From: an uncultured Pelagibacteraceae bacterium
GTDB lineage: Bacteria > Pseudomonadota > Alphaproteobacteria > Pelagibacterales > Pelagibacteraceae
Assembly: GCA_905618885.1 (NCBI GenBank)
Contig: CAJQTC010000005.1
Coordinates: 1 to 64,000 of the forward strand
DNA: 64,000 nucleotides
Direction: 5' to 3'
Notes under the pieces: model-generated
Seen by the model: only the letters and a program-made list of their open reading frames with translations
The model's database searches: none
Told to the model about the DNA's origin: nothing
Part shown: positions 41,101-52,756 of the stretch, piece by piece
Layout of the letters: each line of letters begins with the position of its first letter
Position numbering within the stretch: the first letter of the stretch is position 1
Position numbers and translations under genes: made by a program

Positions 41101-42030
41101 TTAATCCAATCGCGCACCAATTTTTTGAATTATTTTAGAAGCCATTTCCGTACCTTTCTGCAGGCATTCTTTATTTGACATCTTATTAGTGTATCCATGT
41201 AAAAAACCTGCAGCGAACAGATCGCCAGCTCCTGTTAGGTCAACTATTTTAAGATTTTTATGTGCTTCACACTCAACAGTTTCTGATCCACTAATTACAA
41301 CACTTCCTTTATCTGATCTAGTTATAACTAATAATTTATTTAATATTTTTCCAAAATTAATTACATCGTCAAATGTCTTTGCATCGATCAATTCCATTAT
41401 TTCTTGTTCGTTAGCAAATGTTATATCTAATTTATTTTTAACCAAATCAAAAAATTCTTTTTTATGTCTGTCTACACAAAATTTATCCGATAAAGACATA
41501 GCTGATTTATTTGATAGTTTAAGTGCTTTATCAAAAGCTGCTTTAGGCTCTCCTTCGTCCCACAAGTACCCTTCTAAAAAAACTAATTTACTTTCTTTAA
41601 TACATGTCTCATCAATATCACTAGGAGAAATTTTCCCTGCTATTCCTAGGAATGTGCACATAGTCCTTTCTGAGTCAGGTGTAATTAAAATTAAACAAGT
41701 TCCAGTTGGGGTACTTTCCGTTTTTTTTTTATAATAATATTTTACTTTTTCATCCATCAAGCCTTTTTCATATTCATTTCCTAGCTTGTCATCACTAATT
41801 TTACCAATAAATGAAACTTCATTTTTAAGCTGGGACAGTCCCACAATAGAATTCGCAACAGACCCCCCGGCTATAGTTCTCTCAATTTTAAGACTTGATA
41901 ATAATTGTTTAAATTCTTTTTCATCTACTAGTTTCATCGTACTTTTTATTAAACCATTAACTGCTAAAAAATCATCCTCTACTTTGCAGATAACATCAAC
42001 AATTGCATTTCCAATTCCTAAAATATTCAT
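41101..42030 (-). CDS. Adenosine kinase/PfkB family carbohydrate kinase
   Basis: 309 aa; GIGNAIVDVI, IAGGSVANSIVGLSQL, VDLTGAGDLFAAGFLHGY. Confidence 0.93.
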   Translation of the reverse strand: MNILGIGNAIVDVICKVEDDFLAVNGLIKSTMKLVDEKEFKQLLSSLKIERTIAGGSVANSIVGLSQLKNEVSFIGKISDDKLGNEYEKGLMDEKVKYYYKKKTESTPTGTCLILITPDSERTMCTFLGIAGKISPSDIDETCIKESKLVFLEGYLWDEGEPKAAFDKALKLSNKSAMSLSDKFCVDRHKKEFFDLVKNKLDITFANEQEIMELIDAKTFDDVINFGKILNKLLVITRSDKGSVVISGSETVECEAHKNLKIVDLTGAGDLFAAGFLHGYTNKMSNKECLQKGTEMASKIIQKIGARLD

Positions 42031-42038
42031 AATATTTA

Positions 42039-42692
42039 TTAAGCTTTTGTAGTTTTAATTTTTTTTTTTCTATTAGGGTAACAACTAGTGCAAATTTTGC
42101 AACTTGTACCATAACAATCTCTGGCCTTACAGTATTCTCTTCCATAGTAAATCATTTGAAGATGCAGCTTATTCCATGATTTTTTTGGAAATAATTTTTT
42201 TAAATCAGTTTCAGTTTGGACTACATTTTTACCATTAGTTAATCCCCACCTTTGAGCTAGTCTATGAATGTGTGTATCCACAGGAAAAGCTGGTTGGCCA
42301 AACCCTTGAGACATTACTACACTTGCAGTTTTATGGCCTACACCAGGTAGTTTTTCCAACTCTTCGTAACTACTAGGCACTCTACTAGCGTGGTTTTTTA
42401 TTAACAGATTTGACATTAGATAAATACTTTTGGCCTTCACTCTGAAAATTCCTATTTTTTTAATAAGAGTTTCAATTTTTTTTCTACCTAGTTTAGCAAA
42501 ATGTTCTGGCTTATTATATTTCGGATATATACTTCTAGTCACATTATTCACGTTAACATCAGTACATTGAGCAGATAAAAGAACAGAAACTAATAAAGTA
42601 AATTTATTATTATAATTAAGTGGAATCGAAGTTTTGGGATAAATTTTATTTAGTATTTTTAAGATTAATCTACTTTTTCTATTCTTGTTCAT
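42039..42692 (-). CDS. nth: Endonuclease III
   Basis: 217 aa; LLSAQCTDVNVNNVT, LEKLPGVGHKTASVV HhH, C-terminal 4Fe-4S cysteines CKARDCYGTSCKICTSC. Confidence 0.96.
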   Translation of the reverse strand: MNKNRKSRLILKILNKIYPKTSIPLNYNNKFTLLVSVLLSAQCTDVNVNNVTRSIYPKYNKPEHFAKLGRKKIETLIKKIGIFRVKAKSIYLMSNLLIKNHASRVPSSYEELEKLPGVGHKTASVVMSQGFGQPAFPVDTHIHRLAQRWGLTNGKNVVQTETDLKKLFPKKSWNKLHLQMIYYGREYCKARDCYGTSCKICTSCYPNRKKKIKTTKA

Positions 42693-42702
42693 TAATTTAA
42701 AC

Positions 42703-43494
42703 TTATTTAAAATCTAAAACATTTCTCATAGAATAAAGACCTGGCTTTTTATTCATTAGCCATTTTGCGGCTATTAATGCTCCTTCTGAATAGAGGGCCC
42801 TATCAAATGCTTCGTGATTTAAGGTAATTATTTCTTTACCGCTAGAGAATTTAACTTCATGCTCTCCAATTACCTGACCTTTTCTTAATGAATTGAAATT
42901 TATTTTTTTTCCATATGGAAAAGATTTTCTATTTAAGAATTTGTGACCTATTAACTTATAGAAATTTTTATTTTTACCGTCAGATATACCTTTGCCAAGC
43001 ATTAAAGCAGTACCTGATGGATGATCTTTTTTATTTTTATGGTGAATTTCAAAAATTTTACTTAGAAAATTATTATTTAAAGATTTTGATGTAATCTCTG
43101 TTAAATACATAAGTAAATTAATTCCAACACTCATATTTCCTGCTTTTAAAATTGGAATTTTTTTTGAATAACTTCTAATTAATTTTTCTTCTTTTTGAGT
43201 AAAACCAGTAGTCCCAATAACAACCCTTTTTTTTAATTTTGATGCAATTTTAAGAATTTCAAAAGTAGATTTTGGAATAGTAAAGTCTATTATTACATTT
43301 GCATTTTTGAAAGCTAACTCGTTATTTAAATCAGGTTTGATCCCATTAATTTTTTTATTTATAACTTTATTTTCTGTAAGAGCTATTAGTTTAAAGCTTT
43401 TATCTTTTTGAGAAGTTTTTATGAGTTGTTGACCCATCCTTCCCATGCAACCTGTAATTACTAAATTTATTTTTTTCACTAGTTTGATCCCCAA
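42703..43494 (-). CDS. dapB: 4-hydroxy-tetrahydrodipicolinate reductase
   Basis: 263 aa; [41 protein letters not shown]. Confidence 0.96.
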   Translation of the reverse strand: MGIKLVKKINLVITGCMGRMGQQLIKTSQKDKSFKLIALTENKVINKKINGIKPDLNNELAFKNANVIIDFTIPKSTFEILKIASKLKKRVVIGTTGFTQKEEKLIRSYSKKIPILKAGNMSVGINLLMYLTEITSKSLNNNFLSKIFEIHHKNKKDHPSGTALMLGKGISDGKNKNFYKLIGHKFLNRKSFPYGKKINFNSLRKGQVIGEHEVKFSSGKEIITLNHEAFDRALYSEGALIAAKWLMNKKPGLYSMRNVLDFK

Positions 43495-44591
43495 AACTTT
43501 TTAGCTTTGTCAAAAAAACTTTTTATAGAAGGACTTAACTTAGAGCTTTCCAGCTTTCTAAATTCTTCCAAAAGTTCTTTTTGTCTCTTAGATAATGATA
43601 TAGGAACCTCAGGAATAATTCTAATATATAAACCACCATAGGAATTTTTTCGCAAAATAGGCATGCCCTTATCTTTTAACCTTAATTGTTTGCCATATTG
43701 AGTTCCTTCTGGAATTTTAACTTTTGTTTTACTGCCGTCAATACAGGGAACCTCGATAGTTGTTCCTAAAGCAGCATCTGTAAATGTAATAGGTAATTCA
43801 AAAAATAAATTTTCTTCAGATCTTTTAAAAAGACTATGATTTTGAACTGAAATAAATAAATACAAATCACCACTAGCACTACCTTTTGTGCCCGCTTCTC
43901 CCTTGCCAGATAGTCTTATTCTAGTTCCGTCATCAACACCTTTTGGAATTTTAACCGAAACACTTTCATTGCTTTGAACTTTTCCGTTACCCTTACATTT
44001 CTTACACGCCTTACCAATTGTCTCTCCATGACCACTGCATTGAGGGCAAGTTTGTTGAACTGTAAAGAAACCTTGGCTGGATCTAATTTTACCATTACCC
44101 CCACAATAATCACATTTTATTGGTCGTGATCCAGGTTCCGCTCCACTTCCTTTGCAATCACTACATTTTTTGTATGTTGTGTATTCTATTTTTTTCTCTA
44201 AACCTTTATATGCGTCTTCAAGACTTATAGTTAAATCATATCTTAAATCATTTCCTCTATTACCGCCTGATCCCCTAGAAGAACTTCCCGCAAAATCACC
44301 AAAGAAATTTTCAAAAATATCTGAAAAAGAAGAAGTATCAAATCCACCAAATCCTTGACCTCCTCCTTCAGAAGCTGCGTGGCCAAACTGATCGTAGTTG
44401 CCTTTTTTTTTATCATCCGACAACACACTGTATGCCTCACTTGCCTCTTTAAATTTATCTTCTGCTTGCTTGTTTTCAGGGTTTTTATCAGGATGGTATT
44501 TAAAAGCCGTAGTACGATAGGCTTTTTTAATTTCTTCTTTAGAAGAAGATTTATCTACTCCTAAGATATCGTAGTAGTCTCTTTTAGCCAC
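43479..44591 (-). CDS. dnaJ: Chaperone DnaJ
   Basis: 370 aa; [23 protein letters not shown] domain with HPD, four CxxCxGxG repeats. Confidence 0.98.
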   Translation of the reverse strand: MAKRDYYDILGVDKSSSKEEIKKAYRTTAFKYHPDKNPENKQAEDKFKEASEAYSVLSDDKKKGNYDQFGHAASEGGGQGFGGFDTSSFSDIFENFFGDFAGSSSRGSGGNRGNDLRYDLTISLEDAYKGLEKKIEYTTYKKCSDCKGSGAEPGSRPIKCDYCGGNGKIRSSQGFFTVQQTCPQCSGHGETIGKACKKCKGNGKVQSNESVSVKIPKGVDDGTRIRLSGKGEAGTKGSASGDLYLFISVQNHSLFKRSEENLFFELPITFTDAALGTTIEVPCIDGSKTKVKIPEGTQYGKQLRLKDKGMPILRKNSYGGLYIRIIPEVPISLSKRQKELLEEFRKLESSKLSPSIKSFFDKAKKFWGSN

Positions 44592-44619
44592 AAAAAGTTG
44601 TTCCCTTTTTTAATATATC

Positions 44620-46548
44620 TTAGGCGCTTTTTTCTTTGTCGTCTTTTACGTCTTCAAAATCTGCATCAACCACATCTTCTTTTACATCTTCTTTATCGTC
44701 TTTTTTTGTTTTTTGATCATCATTTTTTTCTGACGTATCTTTTTGCTGACTTTTATAAACTGCTTCACCAAGTTTCATGGAAGCTTGAGTCAAATCTTGA
44801 ACTTTCTTTTTGACTTCCTCAGTATCTGTGCCTTCGAGAGCTTTTTTTAAATCAGAAATTCCTGTTTCTATAGATTTTTTTTCTTCCTCAGTTACTTTAT
44901 CACCATGCTCTTTTAAACTTTTTTCTGTAGAAAAAATAATACTATCCGCTTGATTTCTCGTATCAACTGTTTCTCTTTTCTTTTTATCTTCTTCTTTATT
45001 TGCCTCAGCTTCTTTAACCATTTTTTGAATCTCTTCATCTGTTAAGCCACCTGAAGCTTGAATTTGAATTTTTTGTTCTTTTCCAGTTCCTTTATCTTTA
45101 GCAGAAACGCTCACAATACCATTAGCATCAATGTCAAAAGCAACTTCTATTTGTGGGGTTCCTCTCGAAGCTGGTGGAATACCGACAAGTTCAAAGTTTC
45201 CAAGTGATTTATTATCTGCTGCCATTTCTCTCTCACCTTGCAGTACTCTTATTGATACAGCTGGTTGATTGTCTTCAGCAGTTGAAAAAACTTGACTTTT
45301 TTTTGTTGGAATTGTTGTGTTTTTTTCAATTAATTTAGTTGAAACTCCACCTAGTGTTTCAATTCCCAATGACAAAGGAGTTACGTCTAATAACAAGACA
45401 TCTTTAACATCACCTTGAAGTACACCAGCTTGAATAGCTGCTCCCATAGCGACTACTTCATCAGGATTAACACTCTTATTGGGTTCTTTGCCAAAAAAAT
45501 TTTTAACTGTTTCTATAACTTTCGGCATTCTTGTCATACCACCAACTAAAACAACCTCATTGATTTCTGCAGCAGAAAAACCAGAGTCTTTAAGGGCAGT
45601 TTTGCAAGGCACTAAAGTTCTTTCTATTAGATTTTCGACTAGCGCTTCTAACTTAGCTCTGGTAAATTTTAAATTGACATGTTTTGGACCTGTTTTATCT
45701 GCGGTAATGAACGGAAGATTAATTTCAGTTTGTGTTGCTGATGATAACTCAATTTTTGCTTTCTCAGCAGCTTCTTTTAATCTCTGTAAGGCAAGTTTGT
45801 CTGATCTTAAATCAATACCATTATCTTTTTTAAATTCACCAATTAAATAGCTAACGATTTCATCGTCAAAATCCTCACCACCTAAGAAAGTATCTCCGTT
45901 AGTAGATTTTACTTCAAAAACGCCATCACCAATTTCAAGAATGGAAACATCAAAAGTTCCACCTCCTAAATCATATACCGCTATTTTTTGTCCACCTTTT
46001 TTATCTAAACCATAAGCTAACGAAGCAGCTGTTGGTTCGTTAATAATTCTTAAAACTTCAAGTCCTGCGATTTTCCCAGCATCTTTTGTTGCCTGTCTCT
46101 GTGCATCATTAAAATAAGCAGGAACAGTTATAACTGCTTTCGTAACGGCTTGGCCCAAATACTTCTCTGCAGTTTCTTTCATTTTTTGTAAAACAAAAGC
46201 AGAAATTTGAGAAGGAGAATATTTTTCACCCTTTGCTTCAATCCACGCCTCACCCTTATCTGATTTAATAATTTTATAGGGAACTTTACCTAAATCTTTT
46301 TTTACTGAATCGTCTTCAAAGCTTCTACCTATTAGTCTTTTAGAAGCAAAAATTGTATCTTCAGCATTTGTAACCGCCTGTCTTTTTGCTGGCTGGCCGA
46401 CAAGTTTTTCATTATTCTCTAAAAACGCTACAATCGATGGTGTAGTTCGTGCACCTTCTGCATTTTCTAAAACTTTCGCTTGAGAGCCTTCCATGATTGC
46501 TACACATGAATTCGTCGTTCCAAGATCTATTCCAATTATTCTGCTCAT
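44620..46548 (-). CDS. dnaK: Chaperone DnaK
   Basis: 642 aa; [34 protein letters not shown]. Confidence 0.99.
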   Translation of the reverse strand: MSRIIGIDLGTTNSCVAIMEGSQAKVLENAEGARTTPSIVAFLENNEKLVGQPAKRQAVTNAEDTIFASKRLIGRSFEDDSVKKDLGKVPYKIIKSDKGEAWIEAKGEKYSPSQISAFVLQKMKETAEKYLGQAVTKAVITVPAYFNDAQRQATKDAGKIAGLEVLRIINEPTAASLAYGLDKKGGQKIAVYDLGGGTFDVSILEIGDGVFEVKSTNGDTFLGGEDFDDEIVSYLIGEFKKDNGIDLRSDKLALQRLKEAAEKAKIELSSATQTEINLPFITADKTGPKHVNLKFTRAKLEALVENLIERTLVPCKTALKDSGFSAAEINEVVLVGGMTRMPKVIETVKNFFGKEPNKSVNPDEVVAMGAAIQAGVLQGDVKDVLLLDVTPLSLGIETLGGVSTKLIEKNTTIPTKKSQVFSTAEDNQPAVSIRVLQGEREMAADNKSLGNFELVGIPPASRGTPQIEVAFDIDANGIVSVSAKDKGTGKEQKIQIQASGGLTDEEIQKMVKEAEANKEEDKKKRETVDTRNQADSIIFSTEKSLKEHGDKVTEEEKKSIETGISDLKKALEGTDTEEVKKKVQDLTQASMKLGEAVYKSQQKDTSEKNDDQKTKKDDKEDVKEDVVDADFEDVKDDKEKSA

Positions 46549-46572
46549 TATATTAATCCTTTGTTTCTAGAT

Positions 46573-46600
46573 ATATGGGTGTTTTTTATCTCTCTACAAG
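46573..46600 (-). promoter_or_regulatory. Putative sigma-32 (RpoH) promoter of dnaK
   Basis: Minus strand CTTGTAG-N14-CCCATAT, resembling the heat-shock consensus CTTGAAA-N12..15-CCCCATNT, upstream of dnaK. Confidence 0.6.
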
Positions 46601-46613
46601 CCATTAGATCTGA

Positions 46614-47201
46614 TTATTTTTCTTCTTTTTCATTATTTTTAATATCCTTCTTTTTGGCTATGGCTACGTACGAAGGCCTTAATAGCCTATCTTTATAGAA
46701 ATAACCGGGCTGTATTTCTTGCAAAATAGTTCCTGGATTAACCTTTTCATCTTCAATTTCAAGCATAGCTTGATGGTTATTGGGATCAAATTTTTCATTA
46801 AGACAATTTATTTTTTTAATATTATTTTTTTCAAAAATAGTAATTAAGTCTTTTTCAATAATTTCAATATTGTTTAAAAATTTATTTAGATCCTTACTAT
46901 CCTTTAAGTTCTCATCGTTTTTAATTGATAGGTGGGCTCTTTGTAGATTGTCAAGAACAGACAACGTTTCTCTAGCAAGATTAAAACCTCCATATTCAAA
47001 AGCTTCTTTTGTTTCTCTTTCAAATCTTCTTCTCTGATTTTCTGTTTCTGCTAAAGCTCGTAATATCTTATCTTGTGCTTCATTTAATTTATCCTCAAGA
47101 GAAGCTTCATCAATTTCTTCAGATTTGTTATTCTCCAGGGGCTGAATGTCACCATCTATAGCTTGATCGTCCTTAATTATATTGTCGTTCTCATTTTCCA
47201 T
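46614..47201 (-). CDS. grpE: Nucleotide exchange factor GrpE
   Basis: 195 aa; acidic coiled-coil N-terminus, DPNNHQAMLEIED, VNPGTILQEIQPGYFYKDRLLRPSYVAIAK. Confidence 0.96.
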   Translation of the reverse strand: MENENDNIIKDDQAIDGDIQPLENNKSEEIDEASLEDKLNEAQDKILRALAETENQRRRFERETKEAFEYGGFNLARETLSVLDNLQRAHLSIKNDENLKDSKDLNKFLNNIEIIEKDLITIFEKNNIKKINCLNEKFDPNNHQAMLEIEDEKVNPGTILQEIQPGYFYKDRLLRPSYVAIAKKKDIKNNEKEEK

Positions 47202-47242
47202 AACTGCTATATAGGGTTTTATAATTAAATTACTAGAGAGAA

Positions 47243-47848
47243 ATGAAAAAAATTAAAGAAATATTAATAGGAACACACAATAAAGGAAAAATTAAAGAAA
47301 TTAGTTATTTATTAAATAAAAAAATAAAAAAAATTACTCCTTTTCAGCTTAATATTAAAAGTCCTAAAGAAACAGGAAAAAGCTTTAAATCAAATTCAGT
47401 GTTAAAAGCTAAATATTTTTTTAATAAGTCAAATCTTTTTACATTATCGGATGACTCTGGACTTTGCATTGATTGCCTTAATAATAAACCAGGTATTTAT
47501 TCAGCTCGTTGGGCAGAAAAATACGGAAATTTCAATAAGGCAATGGTGAAAATTATTTCAATGGTAAAACAAAAGAATAAAAACAAAAAGATAAAAAATA
47601 CTAAAGCTAAATTTATCTGTAGTTTAACTTTTTCTTACAGCGCCACAAAAAGCATTACAACAATTGGCATCATACATGGGAATATTTCTGAAAAAATATT
47701 AGGAAAAAATGGTTTCGGTTATGATTCTATTTTTGTGCCGACAGGTAGCAAAAAAACCTTTGGCCAAATGAATAAAAAAAAAAAAATACTTATAGACCAT
47801 AGATTTATAGCTTTTAAAAAGCTAAAAAATAAAGTTAATATTCTTTGA
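47243..47848 (+). CDS. rdgB: RdgB/HAM1 family non-canonical purine NTP pyrophosphatase
   Basis: 201 aa; IGTHNKGKIKEISYLL, LSDDSGLCIDCLNNKPGIYSARWA, GFGYDSIFVP. Confidence 0.95.
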   Translation: MKKIKEILIGTHNKGKIKEISYLLNKKIKKITPFQLNIKSPKETGKSFKSNSVLKAKYFFNKSNLFTLSDDSGLCIDCLNNKPGIYSARWAEKYGNFNKAMVKIISMVKQKNKNKKIKNTKAKFICSLTFSYSATKSITTIGIIHGNISEKILGKNGFGYDSIFVPTGSKKTFGQMNKKKKILIDHRFIAFKKLKNKVNIL

Positions 47849-48989
47849 ACTTATTGTTTTCAGTTTTATACATTTTTAGTTGTTGAAAAACTCTTTTTTT
47901 TCTAAACTCAAAGGTTCCAATTTTCCCCTTAATTTTTTCTTTAATATAAAAATCTTCTATAGAATTAATGCCATTATTTTTACTCCAAACAAAATAGATC
48001 AAACCCAATGCGTCATATGCTAGGATGGTAATTTCGTCTGGCTTAACACCAAAAGCTTTAAAATATTTTTTATTATATTTCTTAAATTTTTTTATATCGA
48101 CAGATGGAAAAAATAAATTTTTAACTAAATTTTCACGAAATATATTCTCATCAAACCATTGATTTGCCGTCGCTATAAGAACCGTTTTATCATCAACATC
48201 GGTATAAACCAATGAAGAAAGAATACTTTTAAGACTATGTCCAAAATCAATAATAATAATAGAATCAAAATCAACAGAACCTAGGGTGTAAAGACTTTCA
48301 AGAATTTTTAATTCTTTTTTCGATTTTGTATCATTTATTTTTTCCAAAAAAATTTTTCTTTTTTCTAGGTTTCTTTTTCTCTGACTATAATTAGTTAATT
48401 TTTCTATTTCTCCTGTAAGAATTCTTGGATCTGAGTCGTATTTAAAGACTTTATAATTTTTCAATTTAAGTGATTTAATTTTTTCATCTATAAATTTTTC
48501 ATTCTCATCTTTCGGATACAAAATTATAGTTTTCTTCTTCTTCTCTTTAGCTAGTAATTGTTTGATAGCCTCAATTTGAGACTCAAAACTTATTCCTATA
48601 TTGATTACATTGTTAATTATTCTCGGTTCTTTATTGGATAGAGAAATAAAAATTGTATCATTATATTTGTCAAGCTCAGTAAAAGATGAAAAAGTCATAG
48701 GTCCAATTATTATTTTTGCACCTTTATTTATTATTTCTTTTATGGCTTTGTTTAATCTTTTCCTATCATTAGAGCCACTATCCCTCGGAATAATAATAAT
48801 TTTTTTACTACCTATTTCATCAAGAGCAAGTTGAGTAGATAGCAGTAATGATTCACCTAGATTTTTATATGCGCCAGAAAAAGGTGCAAGCAAACCAACC
48901 CTAAGCTTACCGTCATTTTCGTCTGCAACTAAATTACTATTAATCAATAGAAATATATAAGATAAAAATGTAATAATATTTTTAATCAT
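47835..48989 (-). CDS. Penicillin-binding protein activator (LpoA/periplasmic-binding type 1 fold)
   Basis: 384 aa; RVGLLAPFSGAYKNLGESLLLSTQLALDEIG; divergent to rsmI. Confidence 0.82.
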   Translation of the reverse strand: MIKNIITFLSYIFLLINSNLVADENDGKLRVGLLAPFSGAYKNLGESLLLSTQLALDEIGSKKIIIIPRDSGSNDRKRLNKAIKEIINKGAKIIIGPMTFSSFTELDKYNDTIFISLSNKEPRIINNVINIGISFESQIEAIKQLLAKEKKKKTIILYPKDENEKFIDEKIKSLKLKNYKVFKYDSDPRILTGEIEKLTNYSQRKRNLEKRKIFLEKINDTKSKKELKILESLYTLGSVDFDSIIIIDFGHSLKSILSSLVYTDVDDKTVLIATANQWFDENIFRENLVKNLFFPSVDIKKFKKYNKKYFKAFGVKPDEITILAYDALGLIYFVWSKNNGINSIEDFYIKEKIKGKIGTFEFRKKRVFQQLKMYKTENNKFKEY

Positions 48990-48994
48990 TTTTT

Positions 48995-49837
48995 ATGAGT
49001 ACACTTAAACCAGGACTATATATTGTATCAACACCCATAGGAAATTTAGATGATATAACATTAAGGTCTTTAGAGGTATTAAAAAAATCAGATATTATTT
49101 TATGTGAAGATACCCGAAGGTCTTTAAAGTTACTAAATCACTATAAGATTAAAAAAAAATTAGTCTCATACCATAAGTTTAATGAACAAAAAGAGTTACA
49201 AAAAGTCATTGAACATCTAAATGAAGGCAAAATTTTATCTTTAATCTCTGACGCTGGAACACCCACACTTTCTGACCCTGGACTTTTATTAGTCAGAAAA
49301 TGTATCGAAAAAAATATTGAAATTTCCCCCATACCCGGAGCCTCAGCAATAACCTCAGCTGTTTCCATTTCAGGTTTTAATGATAAGTTTCTTTTTTACG
49401 GGTTTTTACCTAAAACTGAAAATGATCTTATTAAAACTATTAATAGTCTAAAAAATCTAAATTTTTCTTTAGTATTTTTTATACCTGGCATAAAAATAAA
49501 TTTTTATTTAAAATTTTTTAAAGTGTATTTTTCAGGAAGAGATATTCTTATTGCTAGAGAAATTAGCAAGGTACACGAAACATTTTACAGAGATAAAATA
49601 AGTACAATTAAGCCTTTTAAGACAATTTTAAAGGGAGAACTAACTATTGTAATATCGAAAATTTATACTATTAATGAATCACAAACGGACTTAGATATTG
49701 TTGTAGAAGCAACTGAATATCTTAAAAAATATAGTCTGAAAGATGTTGTGGAATTAATATCAAAAAAAGAGAAAATTTCAAAAAAAAAAGTATATGAAAT
49801 TTGTTTAAAAATAAAAAATGATAAGAAAAATAATTAG
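48995..49837 (+). CDS. rsmI: 16S rRNA (cytidine1402-2'-O)-methyltransferase
   Basis: 280 aa; GLYIVSTPIGNLDDITLRSLEVLKKSDIILCEDTRRS, SDAGTPTLSDPG. Confidence 0.96.
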   Translation: MSTLKPGLYIVSTPIGNLDDITLRSLEVLKKSDIILCEDTRRSLKLLNHYKIKKKLVSYHKFNEQKELQKVIEHLNEGKILSLISDAGTPTLSDPGLLLVRKCIEKNIEISPIPGASAITSAVSISGFNDKFLFYGFLPKTENDLIKTINSLKNLNFSLVFFIPGIKINFYLKFFKVYFSGRDILIAREISKVHETFYRDKISTIKPFKTILKGELTIVISKIYTINESQTDLDIVVEATEYLKKYSLKDVVELISKKEKISKKKVYEICLKIKNDKKNN

Positions 49838-50408
49838 TTTAACTTTTTTAGTTTTAGTAATGACTAGCTGTGTGAGTGGAAATCTTTCTACATTTGGAAA
49901 AGGTGTAAGCATCGGCTTTGACCCGAGAACTGTAGGCATGCAAATTGATGATACTTTAATGCAAAAAAGTTTAGTGGCCAGATTGACTTTAGCTGAAAAA
50001 AAATATTTTTTATTTATACAGGTTGAAATTTTAGATGGAAGAATATTCTTAACTGGTAAAGTAGATGAACCTGAAGAAAAAATTAAGATAACAAAAATGG
50101 CTTGGGAAACTAAAGGTGTGCGATCAGTTAAAAATGCCATAGAAATAAAAGGTAAGTCTAATTTTAAAAGTACAGGAAAAGACGTCCTAATAACGACACA
50201 ATTAAGAACTGCTTTAATTTTTAATAAATTAGTCAAATCTGGCAACTACACCCTAGAGACAATCAATAAGACAATTTATATTTTTGGTATTGCTACAAAT
50301 GTCGAAGAAAAAAAAGAAGTTATAGACGAGGCTAAAAAAATTTACGATGTAAAAGAAGTTGTTCCAACTATTTATCTAGTCTCCGAGCTTAGTCGAAACA
50401 AAATTTAA
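49818..50408 (+). CDS. BON-domain lipoprotein (DolP/OsmY family)
   Basis: 196 aa; lipobox LVMTSCVSG, two BON-like repeats (VEILDGRIFLTGKVDEPEEKIKITKMAWETKGVRSVKNAIEI). Confidence 0.85.
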   Translation: MIRKIISLTFLVLVMTSCVSGNLSTFGKGVSIGFDPRTVGMQIDDTLMQKSLVARLTLAEKKYFLFIQVEILDGRIFLTGKVDEPEEKIKITKMAWETKGVRSVKNAIEIKGKSNFKSTGKDVLITTQLRTALIFNKLVKSGNYTLETINKTIYIFGIATNVEEKKEVIDEAKKIYDVKEVVPTIYLVSELSRNKI

Positions 50409-52687
50409 TTTTTATAATTAATTACCTCAGATGAATAAGCAGCGATAGAAGCAAGATTTAAAATCTCAGAAGGAGAAGATCTTAAGGGAGCAATTTCAAT
50501 TGGAAGTCCTAAGCCAATTAAAAGTGGACCAATTAGCTTAGCACCACCAAATGTCTTCATTATTTTTACAGATATAGACGCACTGTGTAGAGCAGGCATA
50601 ATTAAAATATTTGCATTACCAACTATTTTTGAAAATGGGTAGGACTCTTTATATTCAGGATTTAAGGCAACATCAGGCTGCATTTCTCCATCGTAATCAA
50701 AATCTACCTTTCTAGTTTTCATTAATTCAATAGCTTCTCTAACGTGTTTAGTTCTTTCTGTTGCAGGCTTACCAAAAGTTGAGTGAGAAAGAAAAGCAAC
50801 TTTAGGATCAAAACCAAATAATCTTGCAACCCTAGTACTTGAAATTGCTATTTGAACAAGCTGTTCTGCGGTTGGATTATCATGAACATTTGTATCAGAC
50901 ACGAAAACTGTTCTACCTTTTGACACTAACATTGTAAGGCCAAATATTATTTCTCCTGGCCTGGACTCTACAACTTTATTTAATTTTTCTATAGTAGCTG
51001 CATGATGTCTTGTACCGCCGGTAACCATAGCATCAGCATCACCACAAGCAACCATACATGACCCCCATGTCACTCTGTCATTTCTAACCAAATGATCACA
51101 TTCTCTTTCTAACATTCCACTTCTTTGAAGTTTTTTATACAAATGTTTAGTGTATTTTTCTCTTTTGCTTAAATCTTTTGAACTTACAATCTGTATATTA
51201 AAGTTTTCATCTAGACCTATATTTTTTAGTTGTTCTTTTACCTTTTCCTCTTTTCCAATTAAAATAGGCACACCTAATTTACTGTTCTTAAAAGCTACAG
51301 CTGCTTTTAGAATATTAGGATCTTCTCCTTCAGCAAATACAACTCGTTTTTGAGATTTTTTTATTTGGGCATTTATACCTTGCATAATGTTCATTGAAGG
51401 ATCAAGTCTTCGAGACAAGTCTTCTTTATATTTTTCTATATCAGTAATCTTTTTTCTAGCCACACCCGATTTCATGGCAGCCTCAGCAACTGCTGCAGGT
51501 ATTACACTAATTAATCTTGGATCAAATGTTGATGGAATTATATATTCTTTACCGTATCGTGGTCTTTCCCCTCCATAAGCTGCAATAACTTCATCGGGCA
51601 CTTCTTCTCTAGCCAATTGAGCAATCGCTTTGGCTGCTGCAACCTTCATTTCTTCATTAATTTCTTTAGCCCTAACATCAAGCGCTCCTCTAAAAATATA
51701 AGGAAAACCGATAAGGTTATTGACTTGATTTGGATAGTCTGATCTTCCAGTAGCAACAATAGCATCCGTTCTAACCTCATCTATTAATTCAGGTTTTATT
51801 TCTGGATCCGGATTTGCGCATGCAAAAATAATAGGGTTTTTCCCCATTGACTTGATCATATCCTTTGTAATTACATCTTTAGCAGACAGACCTAAAAAAA
51901 CATCCGCACCCTTCATCGCTTCTTCAATTGTCCTTAGTTTAGTTTCGACTGCATGGGCCGATTTAAATTGGTCAACTTTTTCTCTACCTTTATATATAAC
52001 ACCTAATCTGTCACACATGATTACATTTTCATTTTTAACTCCAGAAAGTTTAAATAAATTTGTACAGGCAATAGCCGAAGCTCCAGCTCCATTAACAACA
52101 ACTTTTATTTCACTGATTTTTTTTTTAGAAATATCTAGAGCGTTAATTAAAGCAGCAGTTGTTATGATTGCAGTTCCATGTTGGTCATCATGAAAAACAG
52201 GTATATCTAATAATTCTTTAAGCTTTTGTTCTATTATAAAACAGTCAGGCGCAGCAATATCTTCTAAGTTAATTCCACCAAAAGTATTACCGATATTTTT
52301 TATAGTATTAATTATTTCATTAACATCGTAGCTATCAACCTCGATATCAATCGAGTCTATATCTGCGAATCTTTTAAATAAAACTGATTTACCTTCCATC
52401 ACAGGTTTTGAGGCTAAAGAGCCAAGATTACCAAGACCTAATATCGCCGAACCGTTGCTAATTACAGCGACTAAATTTCCTTTACTAGTGTAGTCATAAG
52501 CAGATTCAGGGTTTTTTGCGATTTCTTTAACCGGAACAGCTACACCAGGTGAATAAGCTAACGATAAGTCTCTTTTGGTTATTAAAGGTTTAGATGAATT
52601 TATCTCAATTTTGCCAGACTTACCTTGTGTATGAAAGTCTAATGCTTCTTTATCTGAGTAATGGTCAATTTTAGATTTTTTTGTCAT
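50405..52687 (-). CDS. maeB: NADP-dependent malic enzyme fused to phosphotransacetylase-like domain
   Basis: 760 aa; [47 protein letters not shown] plus C-terminal PTA domain. Confidence 0.97.
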   Translation of the reverse strand: MTKKSKIDHYSDKEALDFHTQGKSGKIEINSSKPLITKRDLSLAYSPGVAVPVKEIAKNPESAYDYTSKGNLVAVISNGSAILGLGNLGSLASKPVMEGKSVLFKRFADIDSIDIEVDSYDVNEIINTIKNIGNTFGGINLEDIAAPDCFIIEQKLKELLDIPVFHDDQHGTAIITTAALINALDISKKKISEIKVVVNGAGASAIACTNLFKLSGVKNENVIMCDRLGVIYKGREKVDQFKSAHAVETKLRTIEEAMKGADVFLGLSAKDVITKDMIKSMGKNPIIFACANPDPEIKPELIDEVRTDAIVATGRSDYPNQVNNLIGFPYIFRGALDVRAKEINEEMKVAAAKAIAQLAREEVPDEVIAAYGGERPRYGKEYIIPSTFDPRLISVIPAAVAEAAMKSGVARKKITDIEKYKEDLSRRLDPSMNIMQGINAQIKKSQKRVVFAEGEDPNILKAAVAFKNSKLGVPILIGKEEKVKEQLKNIGLDENFNIQIVSSKDLSKREKYTKHLYKKLQRSGMLERECDHLVRNDRVTWGSCMVACGDADAMVTGGTRHHAATIEKLNKVVESRPGEIIFGLTMLVSKGRTVFVSDTNVHDNPTAEQLVQIAISSTRVARLFGFDPKVAFLSHSTFGKPATERTKHVREAIELMKTRKVDFDYDGEMQPDVALNPEYKESYPFSKIVGNANILIMPALHSASISVKIMKTFGGAKLIGPLLIGLGLPIEIAPLRSSPSEILNLASIAAYSSEVINYKN

Positions 52688-52756
52688 AAAAATTTAGTAT
52701 GTAATATAAAATGGACAAAATCATCATTAATTTAATTTTTTTTAAATAAAAACAAT

